NCBI GenBank assembly: GCA_017421085.1
Contig: JAFQMU010000227.1
Coordinates: forward strand, 1-38,040
Direction of reading: 5' to 3'
Origin: Desulfovibrionaceae bacterium
GTDB lineage: Bacteria; Desulfobacterota; Desulfovibrionia; Desulfovibrionales; Desulfovibrionaceae
Length of the DNA stretch: 38,040 nt
In this document: positions 1 through 8,993 of the stretch, in pieces
How positions within the stretch are numbered: the first letter of the stretch is position 1
Layout of the letters: the number at the start of each line of letters is the position of its first letter
Notes under the pieces: generated by a model
Database searches by the model: none
What the model was told of the DNA's origin: nothing
The model's input: only the letters and a program-made list of their open reading frames with translations
Position numbers and translations under genes: made by a program

Positions 1-168
1 CTTTACAACCTCAACCAGATGCTTAACTTTTTCAATCATCCCGCGAACAGCAGGGGAATCTTCAAATTCCTTTTCCTTGCGAATTCTACGAAGGCCCATG
101 GCGTCCAGCGTCTTGCGCTGATTCGGGCTGCAACCTATGGGGCTGCGAACAAGTCTAACCTTTATCAT
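1..168 (-). CDS. rpmD: 50S ribosomal protein L30 (3' end cut by window)
   Basis: The reverse strand starts with ATG at 168 and reads 56 codons to the window edge without a stop. It begins MIKVRLVRSPIGCSP and contains the L30 pattern LGLRRI-like (here MGLRRIRKEKE) followed by the helix MIEKVKHLVEVVK. L30 proteins are about 55-60 residues, so only the last residue or the stop is missing. It is a small protein of the large ribosomal subunit and follows rpsE by 26 nt, the normal spc-operon position. The gene was too short and incomplete to stand out as an open frame, but the match is clear. Confidence 0.93.
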   Translation of the reverse strand, partial: MIKVRLVRSPIGCSPNQRKTLDAMGLRRIRKEKEFEDSPAVRGMIEKVKHLVEVVK

Positions 169-194
169 CGCTATTACCTTCTTATTATGCCGCC

Positions 195-686
195 CTATTT
201 ACGGGGAGCGTGCAGGGTTTTACCCCTGAGTTCGGAGACTTCTTCAGCACTGCGCAGTGAAGCAAGTCCGGCCATGGTGGCCTTGATCACGTTATGCGGG
301 TTGTTGGTCCCAATCGCCTTGGAAAGCACATCGCGAATACCGGCAGCTTCCATTATCGCACGCACCGCGCCGCCAGCGATAACGCCAGTACCTTCAGAGG
401 CAGGAATCAACAGCACAGAACCAGCCCCGAATTTGCCGAGCACCTGATAGGGGAGGGTACCATCCAGAACAGGAACCTGAATCATGTTACGTCTGGCGCT
501 TTCTGTGGCCTTGCGCAGGGCTTCAGGAACTTCCTGAGCCTTGCCGAGACCAAAGCCTACGCTGCCGTTACCGTCACCCACAACAACAAGAGCACTGAAT
601 GAAAACCGGCGACCACCCTTAACAACTTTGGCTACTCTGTTCAGGGCTACTATCTTTTCAACAAAACCTACTTCATTAGTTTCCAT
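195..686 (-). CDS. rpsE: 30S ribosomal protein S5
   Basis: S5 is a 30S protein involved in decoding accuracy and mRNA unwinding at ribosome entry. The 163-residue product has the family hallmarks [20 protein letters not shown] and [19 protein letters not shown] in the N-terminal double-stranded-RNA-binding-like domain, then [21 protein letters not shown] in the C-terminal domain. The frame can be opened by a GTG at 695, but that codon lies inside an AAGGTG Shine-Dalgarno sequence that is ideally spaced (6 nt) from the ATG at 686, so 686 is chosen. The gene follows rplR directly. Confidence 0.96.
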   Translation of the reverse strand: METNEVGFVEKIVALNRVAKVVKGGRRFSFSALVVVGDGNGSVGFGLGKAQEVPEALRKATESARRNMIQVPVLDGTLPYQVLGKFGAGSVLLIPASEGTGVIAGGAVRAIMEAAGIRDVLSKAIGTNNPHNVIKATMAGLASLRSAEEVSELRGKTLHAPRK

Positions 687-697
687 GTAAGTCACCT

Positions 698-1051
698 TTA
701 AAATTCCAGTCCGCCTTCACGAGCACCATCAGCAACAGCCTTAACCCGCCCATGATACTTATATCCGTTACGGTCAAAGGTCACGGCAGCAATGTTCTTC
801 TCTTTGGCAATGCGTGCAATTTCCTGACCAACTTTGGTTGCACCTTCAATATTCAGGTGAACACCGCTGTCGGACTTACCAAGGGAAAGGGTTGATGCAG
901 CCGCAAGAGTTACGCCAGCTTCATCATCCACCAGTTGGGCATAGATGTGAAGATTGGACCTGTACACAACGAGACGGGGACGTTCGGGACAACCGGAAAT
1001 CTTCTTGCGGATGCGCACCTTGCGCTTAATCCGGGCGTCATGCTTTTTCAT
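698..1051 (-). CDS. rplR: 50S ribosomal protein L18
   Basis: L18 binds 5S rRNA and helps attach it to the 50S subunit. The 117-residue product carries the basic N-terminus typical of L18 ([12 protein letters not shown]), the core [20 protein letters not shown], and the C-terminal motif [20 protein letters not shown] ending REGGLEF. Length equals the family norm. It sits between rplF and rpsE, as in nearly all spc operons. Confidence 0.96.
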   Translation of the reverse strand: MKKHDARIKRKVRIRKKISGCPERPRLVVYRSNLHIYAQLVDDEAGVTLAAASTLSLGKSDSGVHLNIEGATKVGQEIARIAKEKNIAAVTFDRNGYKYHGRVKAVADGAREGGLEF

Positions 1052-1070
1052 ATGAGTTTAACCCCGCTAT

Positions 1071-1607
1071 TTATTTTTTACCAGATTTACCGGCCTTGCG
1101 GCGAATCTGTTCATTTTCGTACTTGATGCCCTTGCCCTTATAAGGTTCGGGCTTGCGCAGACGGCGAATGCTTGCAGCAACTTCGCCCACCTTGGCCTTG
1201 TCAATCCCGGAAATAGTAAGTTTATTACCTTCAACGTTGGCTGTGATACCCTGAGGCAACTGGAATATCACCGGGTGGGAGAAACCGAGAGACATTTCAA
1301 CAGCTTCACCCTTCACAGCAACGCGGTAACCCACCCCGTTGAATTCGAGCACTTTGCTCCAGCCTTTGCTCACTCCGTCAACACAGTTAGCCAGAAGAGC
1401 CCTGCGCAGGCCATGCTGAGAGCGAGAAACTTTGGAATCATCCTTTCTGGTAATAACTACCTGGCCACCTTCCACTTTATATTCCACAGCTTCATGACGA
1501 GGGGTGGTGATTGTGCCTTTAGGACCCTTCACTTCAATGGCAGCGTCCAACACTTTCACCTCAACCCCGCCAGGAATAGCGATGGGCAATTTACCTATTC
1601 TGGACAT
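1071..1607 (-). CDS. rplF: 50S ribosomal protein L6
   Basis: L6 lies near the GTPase-associated centre of the 50S subunit. The 178-residue product opens MSRIGKLPIAIPGGVEV, the standard L6 start, and has the C-terminal signature RLRKPEPYKGKGIKYENE that identifies bacterial L6. Two repeated L6 folds are implied by the length. The gene is in the usual place between rpsH and rplR. Confidence 0.97.
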   Translation of the reverse strand: MSRIGKLPIAIPGGVEVKVLDAAIEVKGPKGTITTPRHEAVEYKVEGGQVVITRKDDSKVSRSQHGLRRALLANCVDGVSKGWSKVLEFNGVGYRVAVKGEAVEMSLGFSHPVIFQLPQGITANVEGNKLTISGIDKAKVGEVAASIRRLRKPEPYKGKGIKYENEQIRRKAGKSGKK

Positions 1608-1618
1608 ACTTGCACCTA

Positions 1619-1999
1619 CTACCAGATTTCACAGAGAAGTTCGCCGCCGATGTGCTGTTCTTTCGCCTTGGCGCCGGAAATCACACCCTTGGAGGTGGAT
1701 ACGATACAAATACCAAGGCCATTCTGCACATTTGGCACCCCAGCCGCGCTTACATATATGCGGCGACCGGGTTTGCTGATCCGCTTAAGGCCGGAAATAA
1801 CACCTTTACCGCCAATGTACTTCAGGCCGATTTTGATGTCACGGTCTTCAACGGACACATCTTCCACATAGCCTTCATCCCGCAGGATATTGGCAATGGA
1901 TTCCTTAATTTTCGAGCGCGGCACACTCACTTCCTTGTGCAGGGCCAAGTGTGCGTTGCGGATACGCGTAAGCATATCTGCAATAGGATCAGTCATCAT
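1619..1999 (-). CDS. rpsH: 30S ribosomal protein S8
   Basis: S8 is a primary 16S rRNA-binding protein and, in E. coli, the translational repressor of the spc operon. The 126-residue product starts [20 protein letters not shown] and ends with the S8 signature [22 protein letters not shown]. Two consecutive ATG codons occur at the start. The first (1999) lies 10 nt after an AGGAG and is preferred. Whether S8 autoregulation operates here cannot be read from the sequence. Confidence 0.97.
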   Translation of the reverse strand: MMTDPIADMLTRIRNAHLALHKEVSVPRSKIKESIANILRDEGYVEDVSVEDRDIKIGLKYIGGKGVISGLKRISKPGRRIYVSAAGVPNVQNGLGICIVSTSKGVISGAKAKEQHIGGELLCEIW

Positions 2000-2027
2000 A
2001 GTTGTTATTCTCCTGAAAAATTATGAC

Positions 2028-2213
2028 TTACCAGCTCGATTTGCGAACGCCGGGCAACTCGCCGCGCAACGACATGTTGCGGAAGCAGATACGACAAATG
2101 CCAAACTTGCGCATAAAGGCGCGCGGGCGTCCACAAATGGGGCAACGATTATAGGCGCGCACAGAAAACTTGGGCTTTCTGGTGGCCTTTACTTCCAAAG
2201 CTGTACGTGACAA
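2028..2213 (-). CDS. rpsN: 30S ribosomal protein S14, zinc-binding (type Z)
   Basis: The 61-residue product is the short S14 form with an intact zinc ribbon: CPIC and CRIC pairs separated by 12 residues ([24 protein letters not shown]), ending [12 protein letters not shown]. Short S14 of this kind binds one zinc ion. The start codon is TTG at 2213, supported by a GGAG placed 7 nt upstream. No ATG or GTG precedes it in frame at a sensible distance. The unusual start may lower its translation relative to neighbours, which is inference only. Confidence 0.95.
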   Translation of the reverse strand: MSRTALEVKATRKPKFSVRAYNRCPICGRPRAFMRKFGICRICFRNMSLRGELPGVRKSSW

Positions 2214-2224
2214 AGCTTTTCTCC

Positions 2225-2764
2225 TTACTTTCTAAAGGGCATGCCAAGCTGATCAAGAAGCATTTTCCCTTCGCGGTCGGTCTTGGCAGTGGTAACAATA
2301 GTAATATTCATACCCTTGGGGTTATCGATTCTGTCAATTTCCAGCTCGGGGAAAATGGCATGTTCCTTAATGCCCAGGGTAAAGTTGCCCCTGCCGTCAA
2401 AGCCGCGGTCAGAAATGCCTCTGAAGTCGCGTACGCGCGGAAGAGCAAAGTTGAACAGTTTATCCAGAAAATCCCACATTCTGTCATGCCGCAAAGTTAC
2501 ACGACAACCAATCGGCATGCCTTCACGCAGCTTAAAGGATGCAATAGACTTCTTGGCGGTGGTGATTACGGCTTTCTGACCGGCAATAAGCAAAAGTTCC
2601 TGAACGGCTTCTTCCATAAGCTTATTGTTCTGGCTCGCAGCGCCAAGGCCAATGTTGAGGGAAACCTTCTCAAGCCCGGGAACCTGCATGGAACACTTGT
2701 AATTAAATTCCTGCTGCAGGGCCGGCACCACTTTATCCCTGTAAATTTTCTCAAGACGCGTCAT
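2225..2764 (-). CDS. rplE: 50S ribosomal protein L5
   Basis: L5 contacts 5S rRNA and the P-site tRNA. The 179-residue product starts [17 protein letters not shown] and has the L5 signatures [31 protein letters not shown] and the loop [17 protein letters not shown]. Length is the family norm. It is followed by the TTG-started rpsN after 11 nt. Confidence 0.97.
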   Translation of the reverse strand: MTRLEKIYRDKVVPALQQEFNYKCSMQVPGLEKVSLNIGLGAASQNNKLMEEAVQELLLIAGQKAVITTAKKSIASFKLREGMPIGCRVTLRHDRMWDFLDKLFNFALPRVRDFRGISDRGFDGRGNFTLGIKEHAIFPELEIDRIDNPKGMNITIVTTAKTDREGKMLLDQLGMPFRK

Positions 2765-2788
2765 GGCTTATCTTCCTAAGTCTTAGTG

Positions 2789-3112
2789 CTACGCTATTAC
2801 TTCGTTACATTTTTTACAGAAACGAACTTTCTTGCCATCTTCGGTAAAGCGGTATCCTACGCGAGTAGGTTCGGCACAGGCGCTGCATACCAGCATTACG
2901 TTGGAAATGGCAAGCGGCATTTCTTTGTCCTGAATACCGCCGGCCTGCTGACGATAGGGGTTGGGCTTGGTGTGGCGCTTGGCAACGTTTACCTTTTCAA
3001 TCAGCACGGTTTCCTTCTTGCGGTTAACCTTGATGATTTTGCCGATTTTGCCCTTGTCTTTGCCGGCGATTACCATCACTTTGTCATCTTTACGGATTCT
3101 ATACTGTCTCAT
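2789..3112 (-). CDS. rplX: 50S ribosomal protein L24 with C-terminal zinc ribbon
   Basis: L24 is an assembly initiator of the 50S subunit. The 107-residue product has the KOW motif near the start ([19 protein letters not shown]). Its C-terminal part has two cysteine pairs, CSAC and CKKC ([12 protein letters not shown] and [11 protein letters not shown]), the zinc-ribbon variant of L24 seen in many bacteria outside the gammaproteobacteria. Together with the zinc form of S14 this suggests that zinc-dependent ribosomal proteins are the main copies here. Confidence 0.96.
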   Translation of the reverse strand: MRQYRIRKDDKVMVIAGKDKGKIGKIIKVNRKKETVLIEKVNVAKRHTKPNPYRQQAGGIQDKEMPLAISNVMLVCSACAEPTRVGYRFTEDGKKVRFCKKCNEVIA

Positions 3113-3124
3113 GACCGTAAACCC

Positions 3125-3493
3125 CTATAATACTTCCGGGGCAAGAGAAATAATCTTCATAAAGTTTTTGGCGCGCAGTTCGCGGGCAACAGGTCCGAAA
3201 ATACGGGTGCCCACAGGCTCGCCCTGCTTGGAAAGCAGAACCGCAGCGTTGGTATCAAACTTAATATAAGATCCATCTGCCCGACGAATTTCTTTAGCTG
3301 TGCGCACAATCACCGCATCCATCACATCGCCCTTTTTCACCTTGGCGTGGGGCATGGCTTCCTTTACAGAAACCACAATGATATCGCCAACCGTGGCATA
3401 GCGGCGCTTGGAACCCCCAAGCACTTTAATGCAGGCAACTTTCTTGGCGCCGGAGTTATCCGCAACCTGAAGAGCAGTTTCTACCTGAATCAT
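3125..3493 (-). CDS. rplN: 50S ribosomal protein L14
   Basis: L14 forms an intersubunit bridge. The 122-residue product starts [18 protein letters not shown] and carries the L14 signature [16 protein letters not shown] followed by FDTNAAVLL and [13 protein letters not shown]. The length of 122 is exactly the usual bacterial size. It lies between rpsQ and rplX. Confidence 0.97.
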   Translation of the reverse strand: MIQVETALQVADNSGAKKVACIKVLGGSKRRYATVGDIIVVSVKEAMPHAKVKKGDVMDAVIVRTAKEIRRADGSYIKFDTNAAVLLSKQGEPVGTRIFGPVARELRAKNFMKIISLAPEVL

Positions 3494-3523
3494 AACTGAC
3501 CTCTCTATAATGTCGAGCTGTTA

Positions 3524-3787
3524 CTACAGGCTCTTTTCCACAATGGATTCCAGATGCCAGCGCTTGGTGGCGGACATAGGCCGGAACTCGACAATTCTCA
3601 CCACGTCCCCCACACTGCACTCATTATTGGGATCATGAGCGGTAAAACGCTTGCGGCGGCGCACATACTTTTTCAGCAGGGGGTGCATGACCTGGGTTTC
3701 AACATTCACAATAATGGTCTTGTCATTCTTGTCGGAAACCACAACGCCGACAAGTTTTCTACCTTTGGTATTTAGGATAGCGGCCAT
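3524..3787 (-). CDS. rpsQ: 30S ribosomal protein S17
   Basis: S17 is a primary 16S rRNA-binding OB-fold protein. The 87-residue product contains GRKLVGVVVSDKNDKTI, HPLLKKYVRRRKRFTAHD and CSVGDVVRIVEFRPMSATKRW, all standard S17 motifs. It begins two nucleotides after the rpmC stop, in keeping with tight translational linkage. Confidence 0.96.
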   Translation of the reverse strand: MAAILNTKGRKLVGVVVSDKNDKTIIVNVETQVMHPLLKKYVRRRKRFTAHDPNNECSVGDVVRIVEFRPMSATKRWHLESIVEKSL

Positions 3788-3789
3788 AG

Positions 3790-3975
3790 TTACGCTCCCT
3801 TCTTCATTAAAGTAAGTATACGCGCAATGGTACGCTTCTTTGCCGGAATCTGAGCTGTATTTTCCAACTGACCGGTAGCATGGCTGAAGCGCAGATTCAT
3901 CAGTTCCTGACGGGCAGCCGCAAGCTTCTCTGCCAGCTCTTCCTGCGAAAGCTTTTTAAGTTCTGCAAGTTTCAT
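3790..3975 (-). CDS. rpmC: 50S ribosomal protein L29
   Basis: L29 sits at the peptide exit and helps form the docking site for trigger factor and SRP. The 61-residue product is a two-helix protein with the L29 pattern MKLAELKKLSQEELAEKL then ELMNLRFSHATGQLENT and a C-terminal IARILTL. It sits between rplP and rpsQ with two-base gaps on both sides. Confidence 0.95.
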   Translation of the reverse strand: MKLAELKKLSQEELAEKLAAARQELMNLRFSHATGQLENTAQIPAKKRTIARILTLMKKGA

Positions 3976-3977
3976 AA

Positions 3978-4391
3978 CTAGATGATCTCCTTAGTCACGA
4001 TAACTGTTTTCACAGGAAGCTTGTGCGCGGCGCGGATGAGAGCTTCCTTGGCAACATCGAGACTCACGCCGTCTATTTCATAAAGCACGCGACCCGGTTT
4101 AATCGGAGCCACGAAGCCTACAGGGGCGCCCTTACCGGAACCCTGACGGGTTTCAAGCGGTTTGGCGGTGATGGGCCAGTCAGGGAAAACGCGAATCCAG
4201 ATTTTACCCTGACGCTTGATGTGGCGCATTACCGCAATACGGGCCGCTTCGATTTGCTGCGAAGTAAGTTTGCCATGCTCCAATGCCTTAAGACCGATAG
4301 TGCCGAAGGAAATCACGCTGCCGTTGATGGCCATGCCTTTATTGCGGCCCTTCATGCGCTTACGGAATTTTTGTCTTCTTGGACTCAACAT
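3978..4391 (-). CDS. rplP: 50S ribosomal protein L16
   Basis: L16 organises the A-site tRNA region of the 50S subunit. The 137-residue product starts [19 protein letters not shown] and contains the conserved RIWIRVFPD-like stretch ([16 protein letters not shown]), [19 protein letters not shown] and the C-terminal [12 protein letters not shown]. Its ATG overlaps the rpsC stop by one base (TAATG), indicating translational coupling. Confidence 0.97.
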   Translation of the reverse strand: MLSPRRQKFRKRMKGRNKGMAINGSVISFGTIGLKALEHGKLTSQQIEAARIAVMRHIKRQGKIWIRVFPDWPITAKPLETRQGSGKGAPVGFVAPIKPGRVLYEIDGVSLDVAKEALIRAAHKLPVKTVIVTKEII

Positions 4392-5032
4392 TACTGCTGT
4401 ACCTCATTGTCCAGAATTTCGCCTTTGAAAATCCAGACCTTAACGCCGATAATACCGTAAGTGGTGGTGGCAACGGCGTAACCATAATCAATGTCGGCCC
4501 GCAGAGTATGCAGCGGCACGCGGCCGTCGCGGTACCATTCGGAGCGGGCAATTTCAGCACCAGCCAGACGCCCGGAGCAGGCGATTTTAATCCCTTCCGC
4601 ACCGAACTTGCGGCTCATCAGCACCGTGCGCTTCATGGCGCGGCGGAAAGCCACCCGGCGCTCAAGCTGCATGGCCACGTTCTCGGCCACCAGCTGGGCT
4701 TCAAGCTCAGGACGACGAATTTCATTAACCTCAATGGAAAACTCACGCCCAAACTTCTGCTTGAGATCGGAACGGAGTTTTTCAATTTCCACACCCTTGC
4801 GACCGATAATGATGCCGGGACGGGCGGTGGAGAGAATCAGCCTCACTTTTGCGCCATGGCGTTCTATTTCGATTCTGGCAAGACCGGCATGATAAAGAAG
4901 TTTCTTGATGAAGGTCCGGATCTTATGATCTTCGAAAACATAAGCCGGATAATCCTTCTTGCTGTACCAGCGTGACTGCCAGTTTTTGTTATACCCCAGG
5001 CGAAAACCAAAAGGATGTACTTTCTGACCCAT
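4391..5032 (-). CDS. rpsC: 30S ribosomal protein S3
   Basis: S3 forms part of the mRNA entry tunnel. The 213-residue product opens [16 protein letters not shown]. It has an N-terminal KH domain with the GRKG loop ([17 protein letters not shown]) and the C-terminal S3 signature ([40 protein letters not shown]). Length fits the family. It overlaps rplP by one base. Confidence 0.97.
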   Translation of the reverse strand: MGQKVHPFGFRLGYNKNWQSRWYSKKDYPAYVFEDHKIRTFIKKLLYHAGLARIEIERHGAKVRLILSTARPGIIIGRKGVEIEKLRSDLKQKFGREFSIEVNEIRRPELEAQLVAENVAMQLERRVAFRRAMKRTVLMSRKFGAEGIKIACSGRLAGAEIARSEWYRDGRVPLHTLRADIDYGYAVATTTYGIIGVKVWIFKGEILDNEVQQ

Positions 5033-5034
5033 AA

Positions 5035-5361
5035 TTAACCTTCCAATATCACAGTAATGTGGCTGGTTCGCTTAAGAATCCGGTTGGCACGACCCATGGA
5101 GCGCGGCTTAATCCGTTTCCAGATGGGACCGTCATTAACCACCACCTGCTTCACCTGCAAAGCGTCCACATCAGCGCCAATCTGCTGCGCGTTCGCAACA
5201 GCCGAATACATCACTTTATAAATAATTTCAGCTGCCTTCTTGGGGGTGAAACGCAGAATGTTCAGCGCATCTTCCACCGGCAGGCCATTCACATTGCGGG
5301 CCACAAGGCGCGCCTTGCGAGGCGATATTCTAGTAAACTTCAAAGTAGCTCTGGATTCCAT
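5035..5361 (-). CDS. rplV: 50S ribosomal protein L22
   Basis: L22 lines the peptide exit tunnel and its loop is a known site of macrolide-resistance mutations. The 108-residue product contains [18 protein letters not shown], then [19 protein letters not shown] and the loop/tail [22 protein letters not shown] at 5370 opens the frame three codons earlier but lies within the AAAGGTG Shine-Dalgarno, so the ATG at 5361 (6-nt spacing) is chosen. The same arrangement is seen at rpsE. Confidence 0.96.
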   Translation of the reverse strand: MESRATLKFTRISPRKARLVARNVNGLPVEDALNILRFTPKKAAEIIYKVMYSAVANAQQIGADVDALQVKQVVVNDGPIWKRIKPRSMGRANRILKRTSHITVILEG

Positions 5362-5372
5362 TCTAGTCACCT

Positions 5373-5657
5373 TTATTTCTTGACAGCTTTAGATTTCTTG
5401 TCGCCAGCATGTCCATGGAAGGTGCGGGTAAGCGAGAATTCGCCCAGTTTGTGACCAACCATGTTTTCGGTGACGAATACTGGAACAAACTTTCTGCCGT
5501 TATGCACCGCGAAGGTAAGGCCGACCATCTCGGGCAGAATGGTGGATCTGCGCGACCAGGTCTTGATTACCCTACGGTCATTGTTGGCAACGGCCTGCTC
5601 TACTTTTGCAAACAGATGGCCATCCACAAAGGGGCCTTTTTTCAGCGACCTAGGCAT
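5373..5657 (-). CDS. rpsS: 30S ribosomal protein S19
   Basis: S19 lies in the head of the 30S subunit and contacts the A site. The 94-residue product begins [19 protein letters not shown] and includes [25 protein letters not shown] split over the S19 signature, with [14 protein letters not shown] near the end. Size and order (rplB before, rplV after) match the S10 operon. Confidence 0.97.
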   Translation of the reverse strand: MPRSLKKGPFVDGHLFAKVEQAVANNDRRVIKTWSRRSTILPEMVGLTFAVHNGRKFVPVFVTENMVGHKLGEFSLTRTFHGHAGDKKSKAVKK

Positions 5658-5673
5658 ATCTTACTCCTAACTT

Positions 5674-6498
5674 CTATCGACGGCGCTTAACAATAAGCTT
5701 GGACGATGCTTTTTTACGATTTCTGGTCTTATAACCCTTAGTAGGCATACCCCAAGGCGATACCGGATGACGACCGCCGGAGCTGCGCCCTTCACCACCG
5801 CCGAGCGGGTGGTCGATGGGGTTCATGGCAACACCGCGCACCTGAGGCCTGCGCCCAAGCCAGCGGTTACGCCCAGCCTTACCAAGGCTGATGTTTTCAT
5901 GGTCAAGGTTGCCAACCTGTCCAATGGTAGCAACACAGGCAGTGAGCACCTTGCGGATTTCGCCGGAGGGCATACGCAGAAGCGCATACTTGCCTTCTTT
6001 TGCGGTAAGCTGGGCATAGGCCCCGGCGGCACGGCAGAACTGCCCGCCGCGGCCGGGATGCAGCTCAATGTTATGCACAACGGTACCTACAGGGATATTG
6101 TTAATCTGCATTGCGTTGCCCGGTTTGATATCAGCATTGGGACCGGCAAGCACCTGATCACCCTGCTTCAACCCGTTGGGTGCAATAATATAACGTTTTT
6201 CACCGTCTGCATAGTGCAAAAGAGCAATACGGGCAGTGCGGTTGGGGTCATATTCAATATGCGCCACCACAGCCGGAATTCCGGCCTTGTCGCGCTTAAA
6301 GTCAATAATGCGGTAAAGACGCTTATGCCCGGCGCCTCTGCGACGGGAGGTCACGCGCCCCACATTGTTTCTACCGCTGCGTTCGGGTTTGCCGTGCACC
6401 AGAGAACGCTCATAACCGCTGCGGGTAATCTCTTCATAGGTAGAAACAGTCTGGAAGCGACGGCCAGCGGAAGTCGGGTTTAACTTACGTACGGGCAT
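5674..6498 (-). CDS. rplB: 50S ribosomal protein L2
   Basis: L2 is a core 23S rRNA-binding protein needed for peptidyl transferase activity. The 274-residue product has [11 protein letters not shown] at the N-terminus, [35 protein letters not shown], and the C-terminal signature [17 protein letters not shown] with the histidine of the conserved GVAMNPxDHPHGG region followed by Leu-Gly here rather than His-Gly. Length is normal for bacterial L2. Confidence 0.97.
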   Translation of the reverse strand: MPVRKLNPTSAGRRFQTVSTYEEITRSGYERSLVHGKPERSGRNNVGRVTSRRRGAGHKRLYRIIDFKRDKAGIPAVVAHIEYDPNRTARIALLHYADGEKRYIIAPNGLKQGDQVLAGPNADIKPGNAMQINNIPVGTVVHNIELHPGRGGQFCRAAGAYAQLTAKEGKYALLRMPSGEIRKVLTACVATIGQVGNLDHENISLGKAGRNRWLGRRPQVRGVAMNPIDHPLGGGEGRSSGGRHPVSPWGMPTKGYKTRNRKKASSKLIVKRRR

Positions 6499-6501
6499 TG
6501 C

Positions 6502-6792
6502 TTATACCCCCTCAAAGAAATCAATTTTATCGCCTTCGGCCAAAGTAACGTAGGCTTTCTTATAACCGCTGACTTTACCGATGACTCTGCCATGACGCTG
6601 CCTGGGTTCAACCTTGCGGTTAACCACGTTGACGTCAAGCACTTTAACGTTAAAGGCTTTTTCTACAGCCTTGCCAATCTCAATCTTGTTGGCCTGCTTA
6701 TTTACATAAAAAGCTATTTTGTTTTCGCCATCGCGAAGCAAGGTCGCTTTTTCAGAAATAATCGGCTTAATCAAAATTTGCGTATAATCCAT
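6502..6792 (-). CDS. rplW: 50S ribosomal protein L23
   Basis: L23 is the exit-tunnel protein that docks trigger factor and SRP. The 96-residue product shows the family pattern [14 protein letters not shown] near the start, then [22 protein letters not shown], and [23 protein letters not shown] at the end. It ends three bases before rplB. Confidence 0.96.
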   Translation of the reverse strand: MDYTQILIKPIISEKATLLRDGENKIAFYVNKQANKIEIGKAVEKAFNVKVLDVNVVNRKVEPRQRHGRVIGKVSGYKKAYVTLAEGDKIDFFEGV

Positions 6793-6803
6793 GATGCTAT
6801 CCC

Positions 6804-7439
6804 TTAGGCTTCACACTTTTGACTGAAGCGGGCTTCCAGCGGAGCAACGCTTTCTTCCAGCAGCACCAGTTGAGGATGACGCAGAATATCGAAAACAGTA
6901 AGCTGACTTGCAGTCATCACAGTGATGCCGGGTACGTTGCGGGCGGAAAGCTTCAGATTGGTATTTTCAGCCGGAGCCACCACCAGGGCCTTGGCAAGAC
7001 CAAGATTGCCGGCAACCTTAACAAATTCCCTTGTTTTAATCTCAGGGAGATCAATAGCCTTTACAACCATCAGGTTATTTTCGGCAAGACGCGAAGACAA
7101 AGCCATTTTCAAGGCCAGACGACGCACCTTTTTATTTACCTTGAAGGAATAATCACGGGGCTTGGGGGCAAAAAGCACCGCACCGCCGCGCCACAGAGGC
7201 GAACGTGTCGAACCGGCACGGGCGCGCCCGGTACCCTTCTGGGAATAAGGTTTCTTACCGCCGCCTGAAACCTGGCCGCGCTCTTTGGCGGCATGGGTAC
7301 CTACGCGGTAAGCTGCGCGCTGAGCCCGCACTACCAGATTGAGGATTTCGGGGCGCACAGCCACTTCAAAAATATCGGCCTGGAGATTAATCTCGCCCGC
7401 TTCCTGCTTATTCTGATCATATATCTTTACGAGAGCCAT
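6804..7439 (-). CDS. rplD: 50S ribosomal protein L4
   Basis: L4 lines the exit tunnel and, in E. coli, represses its own operon by binding the S10 leader. The 211-residue product has the extended-loop signature [20 protein letters not shown] followed by [15 protein letters not shown], and the C-terminal [17 protein letters not shown]. The long leader upstream of rpsJ in this window makes an L4-type feedback plausible, but sequence similarity to the E. coli leader was not seen. Confidence 0.97.
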   Translation of the reverse strand: MALVKIYDQNKQEAGEINLQADIFEVAVRPEILNLVVRAQRAAYRVGTHAAKERGQVSGGGKKPYSQKGTGRARAGSTRSPLWRGGAVLFAPKPRDYSFKVNKKVRRLALKMALSSRLAENNLMVVKAIDLPEIKTREFVKVAGNLGLAKALVVAPAENTNLKLSARNVPGITVMTASQLTVFDILRHPQLVLLEESVAPLEARFSQKCEA

Positions 7440-7451
7440 TTTCCAATCTCC

Positions 7452-8078
7452 CTACTGCTTCTTAACCATTACCAGACCGCCCTTGGGGCCGGGAATGGAG
7501 CCTTTAATCAGAATGACATTCTCTTCCGGACGAACTTCCACGATCTGAAGATCGACTATGGACACGCGCGCATCGCCCATGTGACCCGCCATTCTCTTAT
7601 TCTTGAATACGCGACCCGGGAAGGTATGACAACCGGTAGAACCAGCCTGACGATGCACCTTTTCGGCGCCGTGGCTGTCGGGAGCGCCCCGGAAGTTCCA
7701 TCGCTTCATGGGACCGGCATAACCCTTACCAATGCTGCGGCCGATTACAGTAATGAAGTCGCCGCGCTGGAAAATATCCACAGTAATGTCCTGGCCCACC
7801 TCATATTCACTGGGTCCCTGCAGACGAATTTCGCGCAGGGTACGGCAAAGCCTGTCGGCCTTGGACAGATGCCCCTTCAGAGCCTTGTTCAGATGCTTTT
7901 CCTTGCCTTCGTCATAACCGATCTGCAGGGCATCATAACCATCTTTTTCCCGATTCTTAACCTGAACAACAGGACAGGGACCGGCCTCTACCACAGTCAC
8001 GGGAAGAACAGCGCCGTCAATATCAAAAATTCGGGTCATGCCCAGCTTGCGGCCGATAATTGCCAATTTTTCTGCCAT
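7452..8078 (-). CDS. rplC: 50S ribosomal protein L3
   Basis: L3 is an early-assembly protein whose long arm reaches the peptidyl transferase centre. The 208-residue product has [11 protein letters not shown] at the start, the L3 signature [20 protein letters not shown] and [21 protein letters not shown], and a C-terminal [14 protein letters not shown]. Order and length are standard. Confidence 0.97.
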   Translation of the reverse strand: MAEKLAIIGRKLGMTRIFDIDGAVLPVTVVEAGPCPVVQVKNREKDGYDALQIGYDEGKEKHLNKALKGHLSKADRLCRTLREIRLQGPSEYEVGQDITVDIFQRGDFITVIGRSIGKGYAGPMKRWNFRGAPDSHGAEKVHRQAGSTGCHTFPGRVFKNKRMAGHMGDARVSIVDLQIVEVRPEENVILIKGSIPGPKGGLVMVKKQ

Positions 8079-8098
8079 GATAATTCACCGCCTTAAAG

Positions 8099-8416
8099 CT
8101 AGAGCTTAATTTCAACATCAACGCCGGCGGGCAGCGAAAGCCTGCCGAGCGCGTCAACGGTTTGCTGGGTAGGCTCAAGAATATCCATCAAACGCTTATG
8201 AATGCGCATTTCGAACTGCTCACGTGATTTCTTATCCACATGCACGCTGCGGTTTACAGTATACTTGTGGATATTGGTGGGCAGAGGGATGGGGCCGGCA
8301 ACGCCTGCACCCGTGTTGCGGGCCGTATCCACAATTTCGGCTACAGCCTTGTCTAAAATGCGGTAATCGTAAGCCTTGAGCTTAATCCTGATACGATCAC
8401 TGCTTACTGTTGTCAT
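8099..8416 (-). CDS. rpsJ: 30S ribosomal protein S10
   Basis: S10 is a 30S head protein that also acts as NusE in transcription antitermination. The 105-residue product starts [20 protein letters not shown] and has the conserved [31 protein letters not shown] block. An in-frame ATG at 8467 would add 17 residues (beginning [10 protein letters not shown]) that S10 proteins lack. The internal ATG at 8416 has a clear GGAGAGAAG Shine-Dalgarno sequence just upstream and gives the standard length, so it is chosen. First gene of the operon, preceded by a long leader. Confidence 0.97.
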   Translation of the reverse strand: MTTVSSDRIRIKLKAYDYRILDKAVAEIVDTARNTGAGVAGPIPLPTNIHKYTVNRSVHVDKKSREQFEMRIHKRLMDILEPTQQTVDALGRLSLPAGVDVEIKL

Positions 8417-8957
8417 CTCTTCTCTCCGTATCTCAAAAGACGCTTTTGGCCTTGCCTGCCGAACCATTTCGGCGGCCAGTATTCCTCACCAGGGCGAAAC
8501 CTGAATGGCACTACCGGTCCAGGTTTCTTTAACCGGGGAACTTCGCCTCAAACAGCTCACTGCGAGTGGGCTACAGAAGAATGATCGTTTTGGGCAGCCA
8601 GGCTGACCAAAACAGGACCTCTCCCTTCACAGCCTCTTTCATCACAGCACTTTCAACAAAGCTCCATGCGAAGGTATATCCTACGTTTGACAGCCTGACT
8701 TTAAAAGGTCAGGTGGTCCGCAGGGGTCACCAAGGGGCGGAATACTCCGCCAACTTCACTACCTTACAGCCCGGCACATCAAGCCTTGGCGGGCTGGAAC
8801 GGCGCACAAACAAATGCGGCAACGCCTGCAATTTCAAAACAACGCTACCGTTTGAGCGGCGCGCTGTCTGCGCTTGGAGGGTTGCACCCTCCCTCCCCAG
8901 CCGTTACGGGGAGTTCCCAACCTTGAGTTATGGCTGATAGGCCATCCTACAAGACCA
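8417..8957 (-). ncRNA. Long structured 5' leader of the S10 operon
   Basis: About 540 nt separate the predicted transcription start from rpsJ, with no convincing gene inside. Several perfect stem-loops are visible. They include 8454-8476 (six pairs with a 4-base loop, plus outer pairs across a bulge), 8587-8613 (GTTTTGG pairing with CCAAAAC plus an inner CAGC/GCTG), 8736-8751 (GGCGGA with TCCGCC) and the 7-bp GGAGGGT/ACCCTCC hairpin at about 8877-8893. In E. coli the S10 leader is the target of L4 control, so an autoregulatory role is a reasonable inference. I see no match to the E. coli leader. A 23-codon frame (8571-8642, two Trp codons) lies inside but lacks a good ribosome site. Confidence 0.5.
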
Positions 8958-8964
8958 GAGCGAC

Positions 8965-8993
8965 TTAATACCCCTGTCAGCCAATCAAGTCAA
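8965..8993 (-). promoter_or_regulatory. sigma70-type promoter of the S10 operon
   Basis: On the minus strand TTGACT (8993-8988) is followed after exactly 17 bases by TATTAA (8970-8965). This is a near-consensus -35/-10 pair with optimal spacing. Transcription should start near 8957-8958 and run into the rpsJ leader. Strong promoters are expected for ribosomal protein operons. This is the best promoter match I found in the window. Confidence 0.75.

Noticed and set aside
8417-8467. 17-residue N-terminal extension of S10
   Set aside because: S10 does not have it, and the internal ATG has a clear Shine-Dalgarno.
8417-8957. Known structured RNA (tmRNA, RNase P RNA, 6S RNA or tRNA) in the S10 leader
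   Set aside because: None of the conserved core sequences of these RNAs was found on either strand.
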